A stretch of 64,000 nucleotides of DNA from Pseudomonas grimontii (lineage in GTDB: Bacteria > Pseudomonadota > Gammaproteobacteria > Pseudomonadales > Pseudomonadaceae): the NCBI RefSeq assembly GCF_007858185.1, contig NZ_VFES01000002.1, positions 1 through 64,000 of the forward strand. The letters are read 5' to 3'. Shown here piece by piece: positions 43,761 to 52,746 of the stretch (the stretch's first letter is position 1; every line of letters begins with the position of its first letter). Position numbers and translations under genes: made by a program. The notes under the pieces are model-generated. The model did no database searches, was not told the origin of the DNA, and worked only from the letters and a program-made list of their open reading frames with translations.

Positions 43761-44798
43761 ATGACTTACATTGCTGCCGAAAACCGCTATGAATCTATCC
43801 CGTATCGCCGCGTAGGCCGCAGTGGGTTGGTGCTGCCGGCACTGTCCCTGGGGCTATGGCACAACTTTGGCGACAGCACCCCGATCGACACCCAGCGCGC
43901 CCTGCTGCGCACCGCGTTCGACCTGGGGATCAACCACTTCGACCTGGCCAACAACTACGGCCCACCCTACGGCAGCGCCGAGATCAACTTCGGTCGTTTG
44001 CTGCGCGAAGACTTCAAGCACTACCGCGACGAATTGATCATCTCCAGCAAGGCCGGTTGGGACATGTGGCCGGGCCCTTACGGCCAGGGCGGCGGCTCAC
44101 GCAAATACGTGCTGGCAAGCCTGGACCAGAGCCTGCAACGCCTGGGCGTCGACTACGTGGATATTTTCTACTCCCACCGGTTTGATGCCGACACGCCCCT
44201 GGAAGAAACCGCCAGCGCCCTCGCCACCGCCGTGCAACAGGGCAAGGCGTTGTACATCGGTATCTCGTCTTACTCCGGGGTGAAAACCCGCGAAATGGCG
44301 GCACTGCTCAAAGAGTGGAAAGTGCCGCTGCTGATCCACCAACCGGCCTACAACCTGCTCAACCGTTGGGTGGAAAAAGACCTGCTGGACACCACCGAAG
44401 AACTCGGCGCCGGAGTGATCGCCTTCACGCCGCTGGCCCAGGGTTTGCTCACCGACAAGTACCTCAACGGCGTGCCGGCCGACGCACGGGTCAACCGCCC
44501 GGGTGGTGGTTCGTTGCAGGCCAAGCACCTGTCTGAAGCCAACATCGCCCACGTACGTGCACTGAACGAAATCGCCCAGCGCCGTGGCCAAAGCCTGGCG
44601 CAATTGGCGCTGGCCTGGACCTTGCGCGACCCTCGGGTAACCAGCGCGCTGATCGGTGCCAGCCGGCCGGAGCAGATCATCGAGAATGTCGGGGCGTTGA
44701 AGAACCTGAGCTTCAGTGCGGAAGAACTGGCGGAGATCGATCGGTTTGCGCAGGAAGGTGGAATCAACTTGTGGGAAAAGCCGTCCAGCGCTGAATAA
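43761..44798 (+). CDS. mgrA: Aldo-keto reductase, YghZ/MgrA type
   Basis: 345-aa AKR with (beta/alpha)8 barrel and catalytic residues: Asp and Tyr in NHFDLANNYGPPYGSAE, Lys in ISSKAGWDMWPG, His in DIFYSHRFD. Close to E. coli YghZ (L-glyceraldehyde-3-phosphate reductase), which also detoxifies methylglyoxal. AGAGAGGATTCG precedes the ATG. Standalone gene. Confidence 0.87.
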   Translation: MTYIAAENRYESIPYRRVGRSGLVLPALSLGLWHNFGDSTPIDTQRALLRTAFDLGINHFDLANNYGPPYGSAEINFGRLLREDFKHYRDELIISSKAGWDMWPGPYGQGGGSRKYVLASLDQSLQRLGVDYVDIFYSHRFDADTPLEETASALATAVQQGKALYIGISSYSGVKTREMAALLKEWKVPLLIHQPAYNLLNRWVEKDLLDTTEELGAGVIAFTPLAQGLLTDKYLNGVPADARVNRPGGGSLQAKHLSEANIAHVRALNEIAQRRGQSLAQLALAWTLRDPRVTSALIGASRPEQIIENVGALKNLSFSAEELAEIDRFAQEGGINLWEKPSSAE

Positions 44799-44806
44799 CA
44801 TTGAAA

Positions 44807-44835
44807 GCAAGCCCTTCCTGTAGAGGGGGGCTTGC
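44807..44835. terminator. Hairpin between mgrA and the XRE-ImmA gene
   Basis: GCAAGCCC and GGGCTTGC pair around an 11-nt loop between convergent genes. It resembles a decayed REP and may terminate transcription from both sides. Confidence 0.5.
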
Positions 44836-44859
44836 AAGTAGAACGGGCTGCTGATTTTG

Positions 44860-46062
44860 CTATTTTTTGTTCGGGAAGCCGAGTATTTCTGCCGTTTCGT
44901 TGAAAAAAGTTTCGCGTGCAGATCGCTTTCTCAACTGTATATCTACTACCTGCGACTTGTCCGGGAGGTTGAAATAACCTTCGTCCAAGCTACAAAGGTT
45001 TTCTAGAATGTGTAGCGGCAACCCGAGCACCTGCCTTAACTGAGATCGCGAAAGCACGTTGTTTTCAACAAGCATTTTCACTCCTCGCGCGATCAGCTGG
45101 GGCTTTTCGAAGTCAAAATCGCTGTCCATAGGCTCTCCCTTTACCCATCCTCTGGCAGATCTGGCCTTCCATAGTCTGGTGGTTGTGGTGTCGTTGATTA
45201 TTTCTAGATCTAAACAACGCCTCACCATTGCGGCTACTGAGACTTTCCAGCGTGGTTTCAGAGCTAGCAACGTATCCAGTGTCGGCCAACGAACTTCTCG
45301 CAGAAAGCTTTCTGGGGGCAGTAAAAAGGCGCTTGCAAATCGATGAGCTTGAGTTTCAAGAAGTGCGTAATTCGCGTCGTACTGCTCTTTGGATATGTAC
45401 CTATGCAGAACGATATGTCCGAGCTCATGGGCCGCATCAAAGCGATTTCTGATCCCGTTTGCCTTATCGGCGACAAGTAAAACATATGGCCGTTGGTCCA
45501 ACTCGTACCAATTCGAAACGCCATCCATTTTCAGGTGCCCGAGTGTGGTCCGAGCACAGACAATACCTGCACTCTCCAATACTTGAACGACATTGGAGAT
45601 CGGAGCTATCCCTAGTCCCCAGGTTTGACGGCATTTACTGGCCATCTGTTCGATTTCTTCGTCAGAAATCAGCTCGCAATTACGCTCTTCTAAATGCGGC
45701 ACATTGACTTCAATAAATTCAAGGCTTTCTTGCAGTTTGTAAGAGATTTCTTGAAGCCACTCCAAGCGTACTTCCGCTATTTCCCGTGCGCTGGTCGTAG
45801 TGCTGACCTGCGATCGAAAGAAAAATGGAGTGTTCTCGCCAGTTGTGAACTGTTCCTCAAGTAGCCAGTTTTCGCTGACCCCGAAAACTTCGCATAAGCG
45901 CTGGAAGGCGTCGGCCTCTGGGACCTGAAGCCCATTCTCCCATTTTGAAACGTTGCCAGAGGCGCGCCCCACCATCTCGGCGAGAGTGGTTTGCGTCATC
46001 CCAAACGCAAGGCGCAACTGCTTGAGGCGCTCTGACTGAAAGCCCGCGACTCCCGTTCTCAT
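44860..46062 (-). CDS. XRE helix-turn-helix plus ImmA/IrrE metallopeptidase protein
   Basis: 400-aa fusion. Residues ~10-70 are a Cro/CI-type helix-turn-helix (RLKQLRLAFGMTQTTLAEMV, ASGNVSKWENGLQVPEADAF). Residues ~140-290 form an ImmA/IrrE zinc peptidase with HELGH at 212-216 and a third ligand Glu near 236 (LLETQAHRFASAFLLPP). The C-terminal ~100 residues are unassigned. Such proteins cleave a repressor or antitoxin in mobile elements, TA-like modules and anti-phage systems. AGAGG precedes the ATG and lies within the last codons of the upstream gene, so the two are coupled. The A+T-rich composition marks probable transfer. Confidence 0.85.
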   Translation of the reverse strand: MRTGVAGFQSERLKQLRLAFGMTQTTLAEMVGRASGNVSKWENGLQVPEADAFQRLCEVFGVSENWLLEEQFTTGENTPFFFRSQVSTTTSAREIAEVRLEWLQEISYKLQESLEFIEVNVPHLEERNCELISDEEIEQMASKCRQTWGLGIAPISNVVQVLESAGIVCARTTLGHLKMDGVSNWYELDQRPYVLLVADKANGIRNRFDAAHELGHIVLHRYISKEQYDANYALLETQAHRFASAFLLPPESFLREVRWPTLDTLLALKPRWKVSVAAMVRRCLDLEIINDTTTTRLWKARSARGWVKGEPMDSDFDFEKPQLIARGVKMLVENNVLSRSQLRQVLGLPLHILENLCSLDEGYFNLPDKSQVVDIQLRKRSARETFFNETAEILGFPNKK

Positions 46063-46065
46063 GGT

Positions 46066-46743
46066 CTACCTCTTGGCGTTTTGCTTATCATCAGCTTGGT
46101 CTTCGGTTTCTTCGGCGCGGCGCATCTTATCTCGCAATTTCACCAACTCAACTGGTTTCTGCTGAACCGCCTCATTATCAGAGTAGCTTTGAAGCAAATC
46201 CTCAAATGTGCAATTCATGTGGAAGCCCTTACCGTTGAAGTACGGTACGGCCATCATGATTGCGCGTGGCTCTGACTGATCCTCTGAGCGAATTGGAGGT
46301 GCATGGACTACGACAAGCGCATGAATCAATTGTTCGGCTACGGTATGTTTGAGCCCATCGATCCAGTCCATTTGGGTGTCTGCAAGGGATTCATTTAACG
46401 TTTTGAGTTCGCTTCGGTGTTTTGCATCGCGGATTTCTTTCTGCCAAGGAAGCACCACCGCCGTGATTCTCAGTAAACCGAGCTCAAGCAGCACATAATT
46501 GTGCCCCTTCGGATCTGTTGACTTGATTATCGGATTCCACCGCTTCATTCCGGCCAGGGACTCCTGGACTAGCGAATGCCGTAAGTGCCCTCGCAAATCT
46601 TCATGGGGAGTATAAATCAGCAGCTCTTGAGTTTCTTTCAAGGCTTTTTGGAAGGTTTGAGGAAGTAAAACTCCAAGCTCCTCGAAAAATTCTTTATTTA
46701 CCTGTGCACGAATGAACCCTTGGATTTCTTGTTTTGTGACCAT
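46066..46743 (-). CDS. Hypothetical partner protein of the XRE-ImmA/IrrE gene
   Basis: 225-aa soluble protein without a recognised domain. It has an N-terminal helical part (FIRAQVNKEFFEELGVLLPQ), a central region with VLLELGLLRITAVVLPWQKE and LIHALVVVHAPPIRSEDQSE, and a charged C-terminal tail (KMRRAEETEDQADDKQ). Its stop is 3 bp before the XRE-ImmA start, and the downstream ribosome-binding site overlaps its end, so the pair forms one operon. The pairing suggests a substrate, antitoxin or effector of the protease. It is A+T-rich compared with the flanking genes. Confidence 0.75.
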   Translation of the reverse strand: MVTKQEIQGFIRAQVNKEFFEELGVLLPQTFQKALKETQELLIYTPHEDLRGHLRHSLVQESLAGMKRWNPIIKSTDPKGHNYVLLELGLLRITAVVLPWQKEIRDAKHRSELKTLNESLADTQMDWIDGLKHTVAEQLIHALVVVHAPPIRSEDQSEPRAIMMAVPYFNGKGFHMNCTFEDLLQSYSDNEAVQQKPVELVKLRDKMRRAEETEDQADDKQNAKR

Positions 46744-46854
46744 GTAATCACCACTCGCTATTCGGTAAGCGGATTTTTACTCCATATTTATTCGTTATGG
46801 AAGTGAGACACTGGTTTTTTATCCAGCCGCTGATCGTTTTCTAGAGGTTGGATA

Positions 46855-47691
46855 TTAGAACGGCACATCCCCAAGAATCGTCGCCCGATGCATCACCCGC
46901 CGCTGCGGCCGGTAGTCATCCACCGCGTAATGCTGGGTCACGCGGTTATCCCAGAAGGCCACGTCGTTTTCCTGCCAGCGCCAGCGGAGGGTGAATTCCG
47001 GGCGTGTCGCGTGGGCGAACAGCAGTTGGAGGATCGCTTCGCTTTCCGCCGGTTCCAGCTCATTGATCCTGGTAGTGAACCCATCACTGACAAACAGCGA
47101 CTTACGCCCGCTCACCGGATGCGTGCGCACTACCGGGTGCGACAGCGGTGGGTTTTTCTTGCGGGTTTCTTCCCAGCGCGCCAAGTCTTCGGCGGTGTTG
47201 CCAAAGCGTTCCAGCGGAAAGGATTTGGTGAAGTCGTGGGTAGCCGTCAGCCCATCGAGCAACCGTTTCAGCGGTTCGGACAGCGCCTCATACGCCGCGA
47301 TGCCACTGGCCCACAGCGTATCGCCACCAAACGCCGGCAGCAGCTTGGCGCTGAGCACCGCGCCGAGGGCCGGGGTGGGCAGGAAGGTCACATCGGTGTG
47401 CCATACGGCATTGTCGCGTACGTCGGTGACGGCGGTGTCGAGGATCAGCACTTCGGGCTGTTCCGGCACGTTGGGGTAGATCGGGTGGATATGCAGGTCG
47501 CCAAAATTCGCCGCGAACCGTGCCTGTTGCTGCGGGGTGATCGGCTGGTCACGGAAGAACAACACCGAGTGGCGGAGTAACGCCTGCTCGATGGCATCGC
47601 GGTGTTCGGCGCTCAGCGGTTGGGTAATGTCGACGCCGCTGATCTGGGCGCCCAAGGCGACGCTGAGGGGGGTAACGGTCAGGTTGCTCAA
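46855..47691 (-). CDS. tauD: Taurine dioxygenase TauD
   Basis: 278-aa Fe(II)/2-oxoglutarate dioxygenase that splits taurine into sulfite and aminoacetaldehyde. The iron triad is H98 and D100 (WHTD) and H254 (TQHYA), with 2-oxoglutarate-binding Arg in QRRVMHRA, matching E. coli TauD within one residue. Last gene of tauABCD, 16 bp after tauC. Sulfite feeds assimilatory reduction and, with EpsC, cysteine synthesis. Confidence 0.92.
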   Translation of the reverse strand: MSNLTVTPLSVALGAQISGVDITQPLSAEHRDAIEQALLRHSVLFFRDQPITPQQQARFAANFGDLHIHPIYPNVPEQPEVLILDTAVTDVRDNAVWHTDVTFLPTPALGAVLSAKLLPAFGGDTLWASGIAAYEALSEPLKRLLDGLTATHDFTKSFPLERFGNTAEDLARWEETRKKNPPLSHPVVRTHPVSGRKSLFVSDGFTTRINELEPAESEAILQLLFAHATRPEFTLRWRWQENDVAFWDNRVTQHYAVDDYRPQRRVMHRATILGDVPF

Positions 47692-47707
47692 TTTAAGTTC
47701 TCATCAC

Positions 47708-48544
47708 TCAGTGTGCCTGGCCATGCCAAGGCACCAGTTTGCGCTGCAGGGCGCGCAGGCCCATTTCCATGGCGAAGGCGATCAGGGCGATCACCAGGAT
47801 CCCCAGCACCACCACATCGGTGACCAGGAACTGCGCCGCCGACTGCACCATGAAACCCAGGCCGCTGGTGGCCGCGATCAGTTCGGCGGCGACCAGGGTC
47901 GACCAGCCCACGCCCAGGCCGATACGCACACCGGTGAGGATGTCGGGCAGGGCGCTCGGCAGGATCACATGGCGAATCAGCTGGGCACGGGTGGCGCCCA
48001 GCGACTGCGCCGCACGCAGCTTGGCCGGGTCGACGGTGCGCACGCCGGTCGCGGTGGCGATAGCAATCGGGGCGAAGATCGCGAGGTAAATCAGCAGCAC
48101 CTTGGACAGCTCGCCGATACCGCACCAGATCACGATCAACGGCAGATAAGCCAGGGGCGGAATCGGTCGGTAAAACTCGATCAGTGGGTCGAGAATGCCG
48201 CGGGCGATGCGGTTGGAGCCGATGGCAATCCCCACCGGCACGGCGGTCAGCACCGCGAAGCCCAGGCCCAGGCCGATCCGGCTGAGGCTCGCGCCCAGGT
48301 GCTGCCATAAGGTGGAATCCATATAGCCCGTGGTCGCCAGCAGCCAGCCTTTTTGCAGCACGGCGGAGGGTGGTGGCAGGAACAACGGTTCGATCAGGCC
48401 GCTGGCGGTGACGGCCCACCAGAGGGCCAGCAAGGCGACCAGGGTCAACAGGCTGATCCAGCGCGTGCTCAGGCTGCGCCGCGCCGGTATCACGGCGTGC
48501 GCCACCGGTTTGGTAGCGGTGGCGGGAAGTTCGTAGCTGCTCAT
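47708..48544 (-). CDS. tauC: Taurine ABC transporter permease TauC
   Basis: 278-aa permease with about six helices and the EAA-type loop ([20 protein letters not shown]). It overlaps tauB by 4 bp. A ~25-residue cytoplasmic N terminus precedes the first helix ([17 protein letters not shown]). Confidence 0.92.
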   Translation of the reverse strand: MSSYELPATATKPVAHAVIPARRSLSTRWISLLTLVALLALWWAVTASGLIEPLFLPPPSAVLQKGWLLATTGYMDSTLWQHLGASLSRIGLGLGFAVLTAVPVGIAIGSNRIARGILDPLIEFYRPIPPLAYLPLIVIWCGIGELSKVLLIYLAIFAPIAIATATGVRTVDPAKLRAAQSLGATRAQLIRHVILPSALPDILTGVRIGLGVGWSTLVAAELIAATSGLGFMVQSAAQFLVTDVVVLGILVIALIAFAMEMGLRALQRKLVPWHGQAH

Positions 48545-49320
48545 GCGGACACCTGCCGTTGCGAGAACACTTTGCCCAGCACGTGCTCACGGGTTTCGAT
48601 AAAGCGCGGGTCGGACTTGATCGCCCGCGCCGACTCACCGGCCGCGTAGCGCTGGCCGAAGTCCAGATGCAGGCGTTCGACGATCTGCCCCGGGTTGGGC
48701 GCCAGCAGGATCAGGTCGGTGGCGAGGAACACCGCTTCTTCGATGTCATGAGTAATCAGGAACACCGGCTTGGCCGTGCGTCGCCAGACTTGCAGCAACA
48801 GTTCCTGCATCTGTTCGCGGGTGAAGGCATCGAGGGCGCCGAAGGGTTCGTCCATCAGCAACACGCGCGGGTCGGCGGCCAAGGCGCGAGCCAGGCCGAC
48901 GCGTTGCTTCTGGCCGCCGGAGAGCTGCCAGATGCGGCGATTGTCGAAGCCGGCGAGGTCCACCAGCGCGAGCATTTCCCGGGCCCGCACTTCACGCTGC
49001 GCCTTGGGCACGCCGGCCAGTTCCAGGCCGAAACCGACGTTGGCCAGCACATCCTGCCAGGGCAGCAGCGCGTCGTCCTGGAACACCACACCGCGTTCGG
49101 CGCTGGGGCCTTTGACCGGCACGCCATCGAGGGTGATGCGCCCGGCAGACGGTTCGACAAAGCCGGCTATCAGGTTCAACAGCGAAGTCTTGCCACTGCC
49201 GGACGGGCCGAGGGCCACCAGCAATTGCTGGGGCCCCAGGTCGAGTGAAATGTCAGACAGTACCGGTTCTGTGGCGCCTGGGTACTGTGCGCTGATGCGC
49301 TCCAGTTGTAGCAAGGCCAT
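48541..49320 (-). CDS. tauB: Taurine ABC transporter ATPase TauB
   Basis: 259-aa ATPase with Walker [10 protein letters not shown], signature LSGGQKQR, Walker [12 protein letters not shown] and H-loop [12 protein letters not shown], typical of the nitrate/sulfonate/taurine group. It lies 17 bp after tauA. Confidence 0.92.
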   Translation of the reverse strand: MALLQLERISAQYPGATEPVLSDISLDLGPQQLLVALGPSGSGKTSLLNLIAGFVEPSAGRITLDGVPVKGPSAERGVVFQDDALLPWQDVLANVGFGLELAGVPKAQREVRAREMLALVDLAGFDNRRIWQLSGGQKQRVGLARALAADPRVLLMDEPFGALDAFTREQMQELLLQVWRRTAKPVFLITHDIEEAVFLATDLILLAPNPGQIVERLHLDFGQRYAAGESARAIKSDPRFIETREHVLGKVFSQRQVSA

Positions 49321-49337
49321 CGCGATGAACTCCTGGA

Positions 49338-50315
49338 TCAGTGGGTGATGAACTTGGCGCTGACGTAAGGGGCGTAGTCCGGCAGCACGGCGTCGACCTT
49401 GCCTTGTTCCTTGAGGAACGCAGCGGTATCGGTCACGGCCTTGGTGGTCGGTGCGCCCAGCAGGGTTACCTGATCAGCGGCCAGCGGGTAGACGTTGCCT
49501 TGCAGCAGCAGTGGGATGTCACTGGCCTTGGCACCGGAGAGTTTCACCAGTTTGTCGACGTTGCCTTTGTCGGCGAGCCAGGCTTGTGGGTCTTTGCGGT
49601 ACGCGGCGTAGGCATCCAGGGTGACTTTGGCGAAGGCTGTGACGATTTCCGGGTGTTTCTCGGCGAAATCCTTACGCACGATCCAGGCATCGAAGGTCGG
49701 CGCACCGAACTTGGCCAGCTCGCCGGAGGTGATCAGCACCTTGCCGTTTTCCTTGGCCACGCCCAGGGCCGGGTCCCATACGTAAGTGGCGTCGATGTCA
49801 CCACGCTTCCAGGCCGCGATGATCGCTGGCGGGGCGAGGTTGAGGATGGTCACTTTCGATGGGTCGATGTTCCAATGCTTCAGCGCGGCCAACAGGCTGT
49901 AGTGGCCGGTGGAAACGAAGGGCACGGCGACCTTCTTGCCGATCAGGTCCTGGGGGCTGTTGATCCCCGAACCGTTGCGCGCCACCAGGGCTTCGGCACC
50001 GCCGATCTGGGTGGCAACCAGGAAGGTTTCCACCGGCACTTTGCGGGTGATCGCAGCGGTCAGCGGGCTGGAGCCGAGGTAGCCGATCTGCACGTCACCG
50101 GAGGCGATGGCGGCGATGATGTCGGCGCCATTGTCGAATTTGCGCCAGTCGATCTTGGCGTTAGTGGCTTTTTCGTACGCGCCGTCGGCCTGGGCAACTT
50201 TGGCCGGGTCTACGGTGGTCTGGTAAGCGACGGTTACATCCGCCGCCTGGGCAAACAGGCTGGCACCGGCCAGGGAGAACGCCGCCAGGAGGCGCAGTGG
50301 GGTTAAACGTTTCAA
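49338..50315 (-). CDS. tauA: Taurine-binding periplasmic protein TauA
   Basis: 325-aa sulfonate-type binding protein with signal peptide ([23 protein letters not shown], cleaved before ADVTVAYQ). It contains [20 protein letters not shown] and [20 protein letters not shown] start at 50315 fits AGGAG 7 nt upstream; the TTG at 50330 overlaps that ribosome-binding site and is less likely. First gene of tauABCD. Upstream, CGAAAAT-AAATAAC-ATTTTCG (50380-50400) is a palindrome in an AT-rich tract, a candidate CysB-type regulatory site. Confidence 0.9.
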   Translation of the reverse strand: MKRLTPLRLLAAFSLAGASLFAQAADVTVAYQTTVDPAKVAQADGAYEKATNAKIDWRKFDNGADIIAAIASGDVQIGYLGSSPLTAAITRKVPVETFLVATQIGGAEALVARNGSGINSPQDLIGKKVAVPFVSTGHYSLLAALKHWNIDPSKVTILNLAPPAIIAAWKRGDIDATYVWDPALGVAKENGKVLITSGELAKFGAPTFDAWIVRKDFAEKHPEIVTAFAKVTLDAYAAYRKDPQAWLADKGNVDKLVKLSGAKASDIPLLLQGNVYPLAADQVTLLGAPTTKAVTDTAAFLKEQGKVDAVLPDYAPYVSAKFITH

Positions 50316-50379
50316 GGGGAAGCTCCTCAATCAAGCGGCCGAGGGTCGGCGTGTGAGGAGACTAAATGATCTAAGAATC

Positions 50380-50400
50380 CGAAAATAAATAACATTTTCG
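50380..50400. promoter_or_regulatory. Palindrome in the tauA upstream region
   Basis: CGAAAAT-N7-ATTTTCG lies 65-85 bp upstream of tauA. The spacer AAATAAC gives the string AAATAAATAAC, also present near 5413-5426 before the TonB receptor. This could be a sulfur-starvation regulator site; the regulator cannot be named from sequence. Confidence 0.4.
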
Positions 50401-50454
50401 AATTAGCTTATGGGCGAAAGGTTGAAGCGAATCTTGAGCTGGATGAAGGCAAAT

Positions 50455-50540
50455 GTGGGAGGGGGCTTGCCCCCGATTGCGGTAGATCAGTCACTGATGG
50501 GTGGCTGACACTCTGCTATCGGGGGCAAGCCCCCTCCCAC
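50455..50540. repeat. REPIN
   Basis: Inverted GTGGGAGGGGGCTTGCCCCC and GGGGGCAAGCCCCCTCCCAC lie between the tauA upstream region and the 3' end of gshA. Confidence 0.85.
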
Positions 50541-50564
50541 ATTTTGAGCCGGGTTCGGCTTCAG

Positions 50565-52148
50565 TCAGTTGCTGATGGCGAGGATGCTTGCCTGGTACGA
50601 CCCGACAAACACATCAAAGTCGCCCACTTCGTTCTGCTCCAGTTCCGCCTGTTGCGCCAGCGACTTGCGCGCCAGTTCCTCAAAGCGTGCCTGTTCTTCG
50701 GCGGGCAACGGCTCGCGGCGGAAGTGCTCGGCATGCACCTCGCTCTGATGCAGGGAAAACTGCGCAAAACTCTCTTTACGCTCGGCCATCGCCGCCAATA
50801 CCTGCGCCGAAGGGGTCAGGGACGGGTCCTTGACCTTGGCCAGTTGGGCGTCCAGCGCCTGGCTGTGTTCGGTGATGCCATGGCTTTCATCAAGCAGCGC
50901 AGCCAACGGAGCAATCTTCTCCAGCAGCTCGGTGGCCCATTCCTTCATGTCCACGGCCTGGCCCTTGCGCTGCAATTGCAGGCCTGGACGCCGACCTTCC
51001 TTGACCACGCTGAGGAAGTTGGAGGTGGCGTTGCCGCACTCGTTGTCGGCGAACAGCGGGCTGTCGTTCAGCGCGCAATACAGCAGGAATGCGTCGAGGA
51101 AACGCGACTCCGGCAGGTCGATGCCCATCGGCAGGAACGGGTTGATGTCCAGGCAGCGCACTTCGATGTACTGGATGCCGCGGGCCATCAGCGCCTGGAT
51201 CGGCCGCTCGCCGGTGTAGGTCACGCGCTTGGGACGGATATTGGAGTAGTACTCGTTTTCGATCTGCAGGATGTTGGTGTTGAGCTGTACCCACTCACCG
51301 TCCTTATGGGTGCCGACTTCGACATAGGGCGCGTAGGGCGTTGCCACCGCTTCGCGCAGGCTGTCGGTGTAGCTGCTCAGGTCGTTGTAGCACGGCGTCA
51401 GGCCTGCCTGGGCGTTGCTCTGGTAACCCAGGTCGCTCATGCGCAGGCTGGTGGCGTACGGCAGATACAGGGTGTCGGCGTCGAGCACTTCCAATTGGTG
51501 CGAGCGACCGCGCAGGAAACCCGCGTCCAGGGCCGGCGAGGCACCGAACAGGTACATCAGCAGCCAGCTGTAGCGGCGGAAGTTGCGGATCAGCGCGATA
51601 TAGGCAGTGGACTGATAATCGCGGTCGGTGCCGACGAAGCCTTCAGTCTCCTTGAGCAGCGGCCACAACTGTTCCGGCAGGGAAAAGTTGTAGTGGATGC
51701 CGGCGATGCACTGCATTGTCTTGCCGTAACGCAGGGCCAGGCCCTTGCGGTACACGTACTTGAGCTGTCCGATATTGGAGGTGCCGTAGTAGGCAATCGG
51801 AATGTCTTCCTCGGCCGGCAACGGGCACGGCATCGAGGGGCTCCACAGGTATTCACTGCCGAGCTTGGTGTAGGCAAAGCGATGGATCTTGTCCAGGCTG
51901 CTCAGGGTATCGGCCGGGTTGGGCAGGGCCGGAGTGATGAACTCCAGCAGCGATTCCGAGTAGTCGGTGGTGATCTGTTCATGGGTCAACGCGGCGCCCA
52001 GGGCTTCGGGGTGCGGCGTTTGCGCCAGGCGACCCTCACCGGTGACACGTAGGCATTCACGCTCGATGCCGTGCAAGCACTGCTCTAGCAGGGAGAGGTG
52101 TTCGCGCTTGCCGAGCAGAGCCAGGCGGCGGTTGAGAAGTTCGCTCAA
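50565..52148 (-). CDS. gshA: Glutamate-cysteine ligase GshA
   Basis: 527-aa type-1 GshA, which joins glutamate and cysteine in the first step of glutathione synthesis. Hallmarks are [35 protein letters not shown] and [12 protein letters not shown]. The TTG at 52148 (reading [12 protein letters not shown]) is chosen because AAGGA sits 7 nt upstream and other Pseudomonas GshA proteins begin there; GTG 52163 is the alternative. A terminal sink for the cysteine made by the sulfur genes, though a housekeeping gene. Confidence 0.93.
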   Translation of the reverse strand: MSELLNRRLALLGKREHLSLLEQCLHGIERECLRVTGEGRLAQTPHPEALGAALTHEQITTDYSESLLEFITPALPNPADTLSSLDKIHRFAYTKLGSEYLWSPSMPCPLPAEEDIPIAYYGTSNIGQLKYVYRKGLALRYGKTMQCIAGIHYNFSLPEQLWPLLKETEGFVGTDRDYQSTAYIALIRNFRRYSWLLMYLFGASPALDAGFLRGRSHQLEVLDADTLYLPYATSLRMSDLGYQSNAQAGLTPCYNDLSSYTDSLREAVATPYAPYVEVGTHKDGEWVQLNTNILQIENEYYSNIRPKRVTYTGERPIQALMARGIQYIEVRCLDINPFLPMGIDLPESRFLDAFLLYCALNDSPLFADNECGNATSNFLSVVKEGRRPGLQLQRKGQAVDMKEWATELLEKIAPLAALLDESHGITEHSQALDAQLAKVKDPSLTPSAQVLAAMAERKESFAQFSLHQSEVHAEHFRREPLPAEEQARFEELARKSLAQQAELEQNEVGDFDVFVGSYQASILAISN

Positions 52149-52362
52149 GTTGGATTCCTTCACGCGTCAGTCGCCCCAATATGGGGGTGGGCAGGACGGT
52201 CTACAAGGGTGAAGTTAAAACTGGCGTGATCGCCTGGTTTTGAGTCGATTTGACCCGCGTTAAAAAAGCCTACTTCACTCCATGAATTGGGCTATGGCGC
52301 AGCAAGAAAATTCCGACGCTGTTATCGCAGCGCCGAAATTAACTCAAATCGGGGGTGTGGAG

Positions 52363-52746
52363 CTATAGGACAGCGAACGTGCCCTGTGCTTTTGCGACAA
52401 GCCTTTCGTCCTGATACACATCGGCTTCGACCACCAGCGTGCGCCGGCCGGCGTGGATCACCCGGCTGGTGCACATCACATCACCGTCTTCCACGGCGCG
52501 GATGTAGTTGATCTTGCATTCGATGGTCGCGCTCTGCTGATCAAAACCATGGGCGCTGGAACACGCCAGCCCCATGGTGATGTCCACCAGACTGAAAATC
52601 GCCCCGCCATGGAGCTTGCCCGCGCGGTTGCGCAGGTGCGGCTCCAGGGTCAGGGCCACTTCGGCAACGCCTTCTTCGAGGCGTTGCAGGCGGCAGCCGA
52701 TCAGTTCGCTGAACGCGCTCTGGGTCAAACCGGCGGGGATTTCCAT
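52363..52746 (-). CDS. Hotdog-fold thioesterase, PaaI-like
   Basis: 127-aa single-hotdog protein with the motif KLHGGAIFSLVDITMGLACS and the catalytic Asp in VDITMG. Likely hydrolyses an acyl-CoA thioester; substrate unknown. Its ATG shares a base with the tex stop (TGATG), so it is translated behind tex. Confidence 0.83.
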   Translation of the reverse strand: MEIPAGLTQSAFSELIGCRLQRLEEGVAEVALTLEPHLRNRAGKLHGGAIFSLVDITMGLACSSAHGFDQQSATIECKINYIRAVEDGDVMCTSRVIHAGRRTLVVEADVYQDERLVAKAQGTFAVL

